Assembly (NCBI GenBank): GCA_001509335.1 | Contig: LGGY01000175.1 | Location: 1-18,673 of the forward strand | Origin: Fidelibacterota bacterium 46_43 | GTDB taxonomy: Bacteria; Fidelibacterota; Fidelibacteria; Fidelibacterales; Fidelibacteraceae | Length of the DNA stretch: 18,673 nucleotides | Reading direction: 5' to 3' | Shown: one piece after another, positions 1 to 5,985 of the stretch | How positions within the stretch are numbered: the stretch's first letter is position 1 | How the letters are laid out: each line of letters begins with the position of its first letter | Program-made: the position numbers and the translations under genes | Notes under the pieces: model-generated | Databases searched by the model: none | Told to the model about the DNA's origin: nothing | The model's input: the letters and a program-made list of their open reading frames with translations, nothing else

Positions 1-51
1 TTTTGCCTGATAAGTGAACTTTTAAATATCACAACATTTCAATGTTTAAAC

Positions 52-79
52 ATAACAACCGGCATGCGCCGGTTGTTAT
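52..79 (-). terminator. Hairpin downstream of tRNA-Ser
   Basis: A perfect 12-bp inverted repeat (52-63 against 68-79) with a 4-nt loop atgc lies 4 nt past the 3' end of the tRNA on the minus strand. The sequence beyond it is A/T-rich but has only short T runs, so it is either a modest intrinsic terminator or a processing/stability hairpin. Its position directly behind the tRNA favours termination. Confidence 0.6.
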
Positions 80-83
80 ACCG

Positions 84-172
84 CGGAAGAGCCGGGATTC
101 GAACCCGGGGTACGGTTTTGCCGTACACACGATTTCCAATCGTGCACCTTAAGCCAACTCGGTCACCCTTCC
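84..172 (-). tRNA. tRNA-Ser (anticodon GGA)
   Basis: Read on the minus strand, this 89-nt stretch folds as a class II tRNA. The 7-bp acceptor stem pairs GGAAGGG with CTCTTCC, including one G-U pair. The anticodon stem CACGA/TCGTG encloses the loop TTGGAAA, giving anticodon GGA. A long variable arm pairs GTACGG with CCGTAC, and the T arm contains GGTTCGAATCC. The long variable arm and the GGA anticodon identify a serine tRNA reading UCC and UCU. After the discriminator G the genome reads CGG, so the CCA end is not encoded and must be added by tRNA nucleotidyltransferase. Confidence 0.96.
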
Positions 173-251
173 CAAAAAGCCCACAAAATTAAAACTTTCA
201 GAAGTCAATGAAAACAAATAAAAAAGAACCTGTTTATATTCGCACCGTGTA

Positions 252-524
252 TTAATCTGATAAAATCCCCGCTTCAATCTTGTGCATTTTTTCCATTGTG
301 AGATAAATTTCAAATTCATCAGAAGACTGGATATACTCTCTGATACGCTCCCTGAGTTCTCTTTCAAGCCCGGTCTGCATAATCTTTTCATGCAGGTCTT
401 CGTAGAGTATGATTATTTTTTTTGAATGGGTGCAATAGTAGGCATAATGACCGGATGCATGTCCGATGAAATGTTGAATTTTCTCGCCACAGAAGGGACA
501 GTTTAGTAAAATGGGTGGTGTCAT
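252..524 (-). CDS. Small zinc-ribbon-like hypothetical protein
   Basis: A 90-residue ORF with no family I recognise. Its N-terminus carries a CPFCGE knuckle (C9, C12), followed by His residues and a YYC (C31), which could complete a single zinc site. The C-terminal half is charged and helical-looking (RELRERIREY). It sits on the same strand as the tRNA-Ser downstream and 185 nt after the end of the serine acetyltransferase gene. No good Shine-Dalgarno precedes the ATG. The upstream bases contain the dyad AATGTT-N11-AACATT (524-546 area), which could be an operator. The Cys motif and lack of an overlapping gene favour a real gene, but the short length keeps confidence moderate. Confidence 0.55.
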   Translation of the reverse strand: MTPPILLNCPFCGEKIQHFIGHASGHYAYYCTHSKKIIILYEDLHEKIMQTGLERELRERIREYIQSSDEFEIYLTMEKMHKIEAGILSD

Positions 525-709
525 AATGTTGACACAATGTAAACATTAAAGGGGATTTTTACAAGATTTACCTGAAATTGTACTTATTTAACACAATATA
601 TTATCATTAGCTAAGTAATTAACAGAATATGTTATTTTGAACTCATTTTCCAGGAAGTCTTTTATAGTTATCTTTCACTGAAGTAATTGAACATACTGAT
701 GGAATAGGT

Positions 710-1645
710 TCATGTGGAAGATTTTTTGTGTTTCACCTGGATGTCACCGGGTTGGCTGGACATTGAACTGATGATAGCGTGAGGTGGCACAGAGTGAGTG
801 ATCCATGTATTGCCGCCGATAATGGCCCCTTTCCCAACAACGGTTTTGCCACCCAAAACAGTGGAGTTGGCGTAAATAATCACATCATCTTCGATATCCG
901 GATGACGTTTCTCTCCCTTCCGTGGCCGGCCGCTTTTATCAAAGGGAGAAAGAGCTCCAAGGGTCACTCCCTGATAAATTTTTACATTTTGTCCAATCCG
1001 GCAGGTTTCACCGATGACAACACCGGTACCGTGATCAATGAAGAAACGCCGTCCGATGGATGCTCCGGGATGGATATCTATCCCCGTCCGGGTGTGGGCC
1101 CGTTCCGTCATGATTCGGGGAATCAGAGGGATCTCCAGTTCATAATACCGGTGTGCAATCCGGTACACTGCGATGGCTTCAAGTCCGGGATAACTCAGTA
1201 TGGCCTCTTCCATGCTGTGACAAGCCGGATCCCCCTGGAAAGCTGCATCTGCATCCTCAAGGAGCCGGGTACGGATATCCGGCAGGGATTCAATAATTTC
1301 AACAGATAATTCCTCCGCCCGTTTATTGCAATCACAATCACAACAGTCTTTGGGATGTTTCGGGCAGTGGTATTTAATCACAGTCCGTATCTGCCCCACC
1401 ATTTTACGGGCAATATGGCGCAACATGTCATGTATGTAAAAATTCAAATCCTCCTCGTGAATCATCTCCCGGCTGAATGCCCCGGGAAACAAGATGGCCA
1501 GAATATCCTCAAGAAGTTCGTAAACTCCGTTCCGTCCCGAGACATTCAGGCCCTCTTCCGGACTAATATGATATTCCCGGAAACTTGACTCCAGTTTGCG
1601 GGCAATATCTGTCATGTCTGTATTCATCCACGCATTGATATCCAT
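710..1645 (-). CDS. cysE: Serine O-acetyltransferase (EpsC/plant-type)
   Basis: 311 residues. The enzyme acetylates L-serine with acetyl-CoA to O-acetylserine, the first step of cysteine synthesis in the cytoplasm. The N-terminal all-helical SAT domain is followed by GDPA (138-141) and then a left-handed beta-helix of hexapeptide repeats from about 186 to 290. Within it are the catalytic-type pairs TGIDIHPGA (D190) and FIDHGTGVVIGET (H205), and the conserved segments YQGVTLGA and IIGGNTW. The longer N-terminus and the exact motif wording match the EpsC/plant-type branch rather than the E. coli CysE branch. Odd: residues 93-106 hold five Cys and two His (C94, C101, C102, C104, C106) inside the N-terminal domain. 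The start was chosen for an AAGGAT Shine-Dalgarno 6 nt upstream of ATG 1645. It follows the glycosyltransferase gene by 53 nt, probably in one transcript. Confidence 0.93.
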   Translation of the reverse strand: MDINAWMNTDMTDIARKLESSFREYHISPEEGLNVSGRNGVYELLEDILAILFPGAFSREMIHEEDLNFYIHDMLRHIARKMVGQIRTVIKYHCPKHPKDCCDCDCNKRAEELSVEIIESLPDIRTRLLEDADAAFQGDPACHSMEEAILSYPGLEAIAVYRIAHRYYELEIPLIPRIMTERAHTRTGIDIHPGASIGRRFFIDHGTGVVIGETCRIGQNVKIYQGVTLGALSPFDKSGRPRKGEKRHPDIEDDVIIYANSTVLGGKTVVGKGAIIGGNTWITHSVPPHAIISSMSSQPGDIQVKHKKSST

Positions 1646-1698
1646 GGCTTATCCTTACTTTTTTTGCTTATTAAATATGAATTGTCTTACAAAAAACG

Positions 1699-2850
1699 TT
1701 ACTCATGGAGTCCTTCAATCAACATTTTAAACCGCTTTAGAAAAGCATCCTCTGAATAGATGCGCCCAATGGATTCCCATCCGGCATGCCCCATTTGCCG
1801 GAGAAGCCCGGGATTCCGCAGTAATGCATCAATTGTGGCTGCAAAGGCAGAGACATCATTGGGAGGAACCCGATAACCGTTACAATGATCAATCAGCCAC
1901 TCATGTATGCCTCCCACATCAAAGGCAATGACAGGGAGTCCGTATGAAAACGCTTCCACACCTGCCAGGCCGAAAGGCTCCTGCCACCGGGAGGGGATGA
2001 GGACTATATCCGCTTTCTGAAAGTATTTTTCCGGATCTTTCACCCATCCGGCGAGGGTTATCCTGGAGCGTAGATTGTATTTGTCTATCAGGTTTTTTAT
2101 GTGTGGCAGATCGGAACCGGTTCCGACAATGGTTAAATGGCAAGGACTTTCTACCTGACGGATGGTCTCGATCAGTAAATCCACTCCTTTAGCCGGAATA
2201 ATGCGGCCAACAAAGAGGAGTTCAGGTGTATAACGGTCTTTTTTGGGAATATGGGCTTTCTGTTCCAGGAAAGGATAAATTTTGACGATGTGATCCGGCA
2301 GGATCTGATTCAGTATTAAATTTTTCCTCATAAATTCACTGAGAATGATGACCCTGTAGACATCCCGGATACGGTGGAGCATTTTCATGTTTTTCATAAT
2401 ACTGATGGGGTGGATCGGAATTTTACCGGGATGGCGGTTCAGCATACCTGAACACAAGCTACAAAAGACAGGGTGAAAAGGCCGCGTGCAGTTGGTATGG
2501 ATAAAAGGGTAATATTTGAATTTACGTGGACAGTAATAGTCATGGTCATGAATCATTAAAATCACAGGGTACCGGACCAACAAAAAATCGAAAAGACGGG
2601 TCTGGGTAATTTTATGAATGATCACGACATCCACATCTTTAATTTTTGTCCGTAAATCATAGAGACTGATATCATCCATCAGCCAGACTTTCCTGAAGGG
2701 TGTGTAGAAACCCTCTGTATAGTCGCTTTCACTTTCAAAAATGCCGATATTTTCCCATCCCTGCTTCTGAAATACATGTGCCATGCGATAGATTGTATTT
2801 TCAATACCTCCGTAAAAACCGCCTGTGGTATTGACACTTAAGATTTTCAT
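1699..2850 (-). CDS. Glycosyltransferase family 4 (GT-B fold)
   Basis: 383 residues with the two-lobed GT4 layout. The N-terminal lobe has the Gly-rich acceptor loop TTGGFYGGIE (8-17). The C-terminal nucleotide-sugar lobe has LLFVGRIIPAKGVDLLI (211-227) and the EX7E signature EPFGLAGVE (E291, E299) followed by YGLPVIAFDVGGIHE. A HDHDYYCPR stretch with C107, C121, C130 and C133 suggests a structural metal site or disulfides, seen in a subset of GT4 enzymes. It probably transfers a sugar to a surface glycan; donor and acceptor cannot be told from sequence. The ATG has only a weak upstream GG-rich signal. It is the first gene of a minus-strand pair with cysE and is divergent from trpR, with a run of nine C (plus strand) in the shared upstream region. 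Confidence 0.88.
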   Translation of the reverse strand: MKILSVNTTGGFYGGIENTIYRMAHVFQKQGWENIGIFESESDYTEGFYTPFRKVWLMDDISLYDLRTKIKDVDVVIIHKITQTRLFDFLLVRYPVILMIHDHDYYCPRKFKYYPFIHTNCTRPFHPVFCSLCSGMLNRHPGKIPIHPISIMKNMKMLHRIRDVYRVIILSEFMRKNLILNQILPDHIVKIYPFLEQKAHIPKKDRYTPELLFVGRIIPAKGVDLLIETIRQVESPCHLTIVGTGSDLPHIKNLIDKYNLRSRITLAGWVKDPEKYFQKADIVLIPSRWQEPFGLAGVEAFSYGLPVIAFDVGGIHEWLIDHCNGYRVPPNDVSAFAATIDALLRNPGLLRQMGHAGWESIGRIYSEDAFLKRFKMLIEGLHE

Positions 2851-2924
2851 CGACCCATCAACCTGGTTTTTTTGAAATGTGAAATGTGTTGATTACCGGT
2901 CATATCATGAAATACCCCCCCCCG

Positions 2925-2933
2925 GACGTATGT
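2925..2933. repeat. Homopolymer of nine C
   Basis: Nine consecutive C on the plus strand (nine G on the minus strand), 75 bp upstream of the glycosyltransferase start and about 105 bp upstream of trpR. Such tracts can slip in replication and vary in length; whether this one lies in the promoter or leader of the glycosyltransferase gene is not resolved. Confidence 0.9.
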
Positions 2934-2982
2934 ATTGTTTAATGTAATCAAATAAAGGCGTAGAAAAAAAAGTAAAAAAAAG

Positions 2983-3011
2983 TTTGCAGACAGAATAAAT
3001 TTTCGTATGTT
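2983..3011 (+). promoter_or_regulatory. Putative sigma-70 promoter of trpRB
   Basis: TTTGCA (2983-2988) and TATGTT (3006-3011) are separated by exactly 17 nt. Transcription would start near 3018, giving a leader of about 20 nt before the trpR ATG. The palindrome 3009-3026 overlaps the -10 box and start site, as expected for a repressed promoter. Inference from pattern only. Confidence 0.5.
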
Positions 3012-3026
3012 TCTATTAATAGAAAC
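3009..3026. promoter_or_regulatory. Perfect 18-bp palindrome, probable TrpR operator
   Basis: gtttctattaatagaaac is a perfect inverted repeat with no spacer. It starts inside the putative -10 box and ends just before the trpR Shine-Dalgarno. Its centre CTATTAATAG resembles the E. coli trp operator core CTAGTTAACTAG with one G and one C removed. Because the adjacent gene encodes a TrpR-family repressor, autoregulation is the simplest reading. The sequence is direct observation; binding is inference. Confidence 0.65.
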
Positions 3027-3038
3027 GTGGAGATTCAT

Positions 3039-3329
3039 ATGCACTCACCTGTAGAATTTGCCAATGTCCTTGCCGGAATCACCGATCCCGTCCTCATGCG
3101 GAAATTCATCCGGGAGATTCTGACACCTAAGGAAATTGATGACCTTGCCCTTCGATGGCAACTTGTCAAGGAACTGTACAAAGGTGATACACAACGGACT
3201 ATCGCTGCCCGGCACCATATCAGTTTGTGCAAAATCACCCGTGGATCAAAGATCCTTAAGAAGAAAAATTCTGTTACACGCAGCATCCTTGACAACGTGA
3301 TGCGAAACGAAGAGGAAAAAAAAATATGA
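3039..3329 (+). CDS. trpR: Trp repressor family protein
   Basis: 96 residues, slightly shorter than E. coli TrpR. The core aligns well: LTPKE (28-32), LALRW (36-40), then a helix-turn-helix from about 52 to 75 with the family signature KITRGS (65-70). The E. coli tryptophan-contacting residues T44, R54 and R84 correspond to T29, R39 and R68 here, all conserved, so a tryptophan-responsive repressor is likely rather than a distant YerC-type relative. The ATG at 3039 is preferred because gtggag (3027-3032) serves as its Shine-Dalgarno; a GTG start at 3027 would use that same sequence as coding. The stop overlaps the trpB ATG (ATGA), implying translational coupling. The linked arrangement recalls the trpRBA operon of Chlamydia. 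Confidence 0.88.
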   Translation: MHSPVEFANVLAGITDPVLMRKFIREILTPKEIDDLALRWQLVKELYKGDTQRTIAARHHISLCKITRGSKILKKKNSVTRSILDNVMRNEEEKKI

Positions 3330-4537
3330 GCAGATCATTTTCACAATTACCGGACACACGAGGCTACTTTGGGGAATACGGCGGATCCTATGTTCCCCCA
3401 CAGCTTGAATCCATCTTACAGGAAATCACGGATGCCTATGAAAAAATCCGTGAAGACGAATCCTTTCATCAGGAGCTGGCCTATCTGTACAAGCATTATG
3501 TAGGCAGGCCCAGCCCCATTTTCCATGCAAAAACCCTTTCCAAAAAGTACGGAGGTGCCCAGATCTATTTCAAACGTGAGGATCTGAACCACACAGGAGC
3601 CCATAAAATCAATCATTGTCTTGGCGAGGTGCTTCTGGCGAAGAGAATGGGCAAGAAAAAAGTGATTGCTGAAACGGGTGCAGGCCAGCACGGGGTCGCC
3701 CTGGCGACAGCCGCGGCATTGCTTGATATGCCCTGTGATGTATACATGGGCGATATAGATATGGAAAAAGAACACCCCAATGTGACACGAATGAGAATCC
3801 TGGGGACGCGGGTTGTGCCGGTTACCCGGGGGACCCGGACCCTGAAGGATGCTGTAGATGCTGCCTTTGAAGCCTATCTCGGGGATCCGGACAATATTTT
3901 TTATGCCATTGGTTCGGTGGTAGGGCCTCATCCCTTTCCCATGATGGTCCGTGATTTTCAAAGTGTTGTGGGACGGGAAGCCCGGATTCAGTTTCTTGAA
4001 ATGACAGGAAAACTTCCGGACTACCTTATTGCTTGTGTCGGCGGCGGGTCCAATGCGATGGGTCTCTTTAATGCTTTTCTGGATGATAATGAAGTGGGTA
4101 TGTATGGTGTGGAACCTTCAGGTCTGAGCCTGAATGAAGGAGAACATGCCGCGACCCTTACACTGGGTAAACCCGGCGTGATACACGGTTTTAAATCCTA
4201 TATGCTTCAGGATGATGAAGGAAATCCCCTGAGAGTTTATTCTGTGGCCAGCGGTCTGGATTATCCATCCGTGGGCCCTCAGCATAGTTACCTCAAAGAT
4301 ATGAAACGAGTTGAATACGTTACCGTGAACGATAAGGAAACGATTGATGCTTTCTTTGAACTTTCCCGGGTTGAAGGACTCATACCTGCCCTGGAAAGTG
4401 CTCACGCCGTGGCTTTTGCCGTAAAACTGGCATCGACTCTCCCCAAAACAACAACCTTGCTTGTGAATCTTTCCGGACGGGGAGACAAGGATATAGAATT
4501 TGTCGTAAATAAATATGGTAAAGAGTATGGCTTGTAA
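3326..4537 (+). CDS. trpB: Tryptophan synthase beta chain
   Basis: 403 residues, usual length for TrpB1-type enzymes. A PLP enzyme that condenses indole with L-serine to tryptophan in the cytoplasm. Key residues line up with the Salmonella enzyme at an offset of 7: PLP lysine K94 in HTGAHKIN, E116 in AETGAGQHG, the phosphate-binding loop GGGSN (239-243), D312 in GLDYPSVGP, and SGRGDKD (383-389). The stretch VIHGFKSYMLQDDEG resembles the TrpR-linked chlamydial TrpB more than E. coli TrpB. The start overlaps the trpR stop by 4 nt. No trpA or other trp gene follows; a hairpin terminator and convergent genes end the operon. It may pair with an unlinked TrpA or work alone in indole salvage. Confidence 0.95.
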   Translation: MSRSFSQLPDTRGYFGEYGGSYVPPQLESILQEITDAYEKIREDESFHQELAYLYKHYVGRPSPIFHAKTLSKKYGGAQIYFKREDLNHTGAHKINHCLGEVLLAKRMGKKKVIAETGAGQHGVALATAAALLDMPCDVYMGDIDMEKEHPNVTRMRILGTRVVPVTRGTRTLKDAVDAAFEAYLGDPDNIFYAIGSVVGPHPFPMMVRDFQSVVGREARIQFLEMTGKLPDYLIACVGGGSNAMGLFNAFLDDNEVGMYGVEPSGLSLNEGEHAATLTLGKPGVIHGFKSYMLQDDEGNPLRVYSVASGLDYPSVGPQHSYLKDMKRVEYVTVNDKETIDAFFELSRVEGLIPALESAHAVAFAVKLASTLPKTTTLLVNLSGRGDKDIEFVVNKYGKEYGL

Positions 4538-4571
4538 ATAAACCCCGACCAACGATATATCCAGCCTCACA

Positions 4572-4601
4572 AAAAAACGGGAAGTGTTCTTCCCGTTTTT
4601 T
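4572..4601. terminator. Bidirectional intrinsic terminator between trpB and HAD gene
   Basis: A 13-bp stem (4572-4584 against 4589-4601) with loop tgtt has a G/C core cgggaag/cttcccg flanked by an A run on one side and a T run on the other. It can stop transcription from both convergent units: trpB on the plus strand and the HAD phosphatase gene on the minus strand. Confidence 0.92.
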
Positions 4602-4627
4602 ATTTATAGCTGTCTTTTTTTATGCAT

Positions 4628-5308
4628 TTATTCGAATAGACACTGTGAGCCCTTTAATCCCATATAATTTTCGATGAGGATATCCGGTTTACCTTCCAGC
4701 AATGTATCTTTATTTCGGATATGACTGACGGCCACAGACCGGTACCCCCAGTGATGGGCGCTGTGAATATCATGAAGAGTGTCTCCTATGACCACAATTT
4801 GTTCAGAAGAAAAACATTTTCCATAATGCCGGGTTGCTTTTTCAACAGCCTGTCTTAAAAGTTCCTGCCGGTCTTCCGCCTCGTCTCCAAATCCCCCTGT
4901 TTCAAAATATTCATCCAACCCAAAACGGGAAAGTTTGACAAATGCAGTCTCTTTGAAATTTCCTGTAACCAGCCCCAAATGGATGTCTGATTCATTCTTT
5001 AACGTGTCCAGGTATTCTCTGACTCCGGGAATTAAAAAACCGTCGTCAGAATGGGGGAAGCGTTCTTTCATGCTATGTATAAAGTGCTCTCTGATGCGAT
5101 GATACTCACCGTCGGCCGGTGTTGCCAGATGTTGCCGGAGCATTTCCCGGATGATAAAAGTATCTGTCCGGCCAAAGAAGATCTGTTTTGGGAATTCAAC
5201 AGTTTTTCCAATAATAAATCCTATGGATTCAGCAAAAACTTCTGATGGGGTTTTTCCTGCATAAAGCAGGGTGCCATCAATATCAAACAGGATAAGCTTA
5301 CGTGTCAA
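4628..5308 (-). CDS. HAD-superfamily hydrolase, phosphoglycolate phosphatase-like
   Basis: 226 residues from the chosen start. Motif I is LFDIDGTLL (nucleophile D9, acid D11), motif II LVTGN (T115), motif IV VIGDTLHDI (D176, D180). A helical cap of about 70 residues lies between motifs I and II, as in class C1 phosphatases of the Gph type; the substrate is not predictable. The TTG at 5308 is chosen because the conserved fold begins three residues later and a GGAG lies 6 nt upstream, inside the DJ-1 gene. An ATG start at 5410 would add 34 residues that merely read the DJ-1 gene in another frame. It overlaps the DJ-1 gene by 11 nt, indicating a two-gene operon. Confidence 0.85.
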   Translation of the reverse strand: MTRKLILFDIDGTLLYAGKTPSEVFAESIGFIIGKTVEFPKQIFFGRTDTFIIREMLRQHLATPADGEYHRIREHFIHSMKERFPHSDDGFLIPGVREYLDTLKNESDIHLGLVTGNFKETAFVKLSRFGLDEYFETGGFGDEAEDRQELLRQAVEKATRHYGKCFSSEQIVVIGDTLHDIHSAHHWGYRSVAVSHIRNKDTLLEGKPDILIENYMGLKGSQCLFE

Positions 5309-5864
5309 AACGGACTCCGGATATGACGCCTTTCTCCACACTTTCCGCGACATCCTTACCCATGAGCCGGCTGATAAGTGCAAGGGAAAAGGCCATGGCC
5401 GCACCGGCACTCCGTCCGGTTATCATCCGGTCACTCATAACCACAGCTTTGTCTTCCACGGTAGAAACCTTGAGGTATTCTCTCTGCATGGGATGGATGG
5501 TAAGTGTACGTCCTTTTGTAATACCGGTTTTTTCCAGGACACGAGGTGCTGCACATATCGCCCCGATCTCTTTTCCTGCCTTATCATGTCTCCGTATCAA
5601 AGAAAGGATTCTTGTATCAGCCAACAGATTTTCAACTCCTTTGCTGCCTCCGGGAAGAACAATCAAATCCCATGATTTATTCAAAACGTCATCCAGCAAT
5701 GCATCTGTTTCCAGACGAATCTCGTGCCCTCCCGTCACCTGCCTTTCATGAAGACCCGCACTGACCACAACGGCTCCTGCCCTGCGGAGCATGTCTATGA
5801 TCGTGACGGCTTCAATTTCTTCAAAACCATCTGCCAGCGGGACCAGAACTTTGATATCACTCAT
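5298..5864 (-). CDS. DJ-1/PfpI family protein (YajL/ThiJ-like)
   Basis: 188 residues, the normal size for DJ-1. The conserved acid E18 lies in GFEEIEAV, and the nucleophilic-elbow cysteine C104 in GAICAAPRVL, matching E18 and C106 of human DJ-1; an IHP and a TGRSAG stretch follow as in the family. Members act in protection against oxidative or carbonyl stress, with deglycase activity debated, so no exact reaction is claimed. The ATG has a GGAGGG Shine-Dalgarno about 7 nt upstream. It is the first gene of an operon with the overlapping HAD phosphatase, which might remove damaged or side-product metabolites; that link is inference. It is divergent from the antiporter gene. Confidence 0.92.
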   Translation of the reverse strand: MSDIKVLVPLADGFEEIEAVTIIDMLRRAGAVVVSAGLHERQVTGGHEIRLETDALLDDVLNKSWDLIVLPGGSKGVENLLADTRILSLIRRHDKAGKEIGAICAAPRVLEKTGITKGRTLTIHPMQREYLKVSTVEDKAVVMSDRMITGRSAGAAMAFSLALISRLMGKDVAESVEKGVISGVRFDT

Positions 5865-5906
5865 CGCATATCCCTCCGTGAATTGGGGTTCTTTGCCGGT
5901 TTCAAT

Positions 5907-5935
5907 TTGTAAAAAAGATAGTGGAATTGTAAACT
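5907..5935 (+). promoter_or_regulatory. Possible promoter of the antiporter gene
   Basis: TTGTAA (5907-5912), a 17-nt spacer and TAAACT (5930-5935), each hexamer matching the sigma-70 consensus at 4 of 6 positions, lie 50 bp before the start codon in the 121-bp divergent gap. A weak but correctly spaced match. Confidence 0.35.
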
Positions 5936-5985
5936 ATTCACAAGTTCTGGCTCCAAATACTGAAAATATCCATAAGGAGATGACC

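Noticed and set aside
149..391. 80-residue minus-strand frame
   Set aside because: It overlaps tRNA-Ser and the zinc-ribbon ORF in another frame.
779..1309. 176-residue plus-strand frame
   Set aside because: Antisense shadow of the serine acetyltransferase gene, whose motifs are unambiguous.
1699..2850. Assigning the glycosyltransferase as BshA (bacillithiol) because cysE is next to it
   Set aside because: The N-terminal motif of BshA is not present; it is a general GT4 sequence and no bshB/bshC is in view.
2847..3044. 65-residue minus-strand frame upstream of the glycosyltransferase with a 4-nt overlap
   Set aside because: It runs antisense through the trpR operator and start and reads through the nine-G tract; no Shine-Dalgarno and no family-like features. 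Only the ATGA overlap speaks for it.
3416..3961. 181-residue minus-strand frame, and a similar one at 4118-4570
   Set aside because: Both are antisense to trpB, which has all catalytic motifs.
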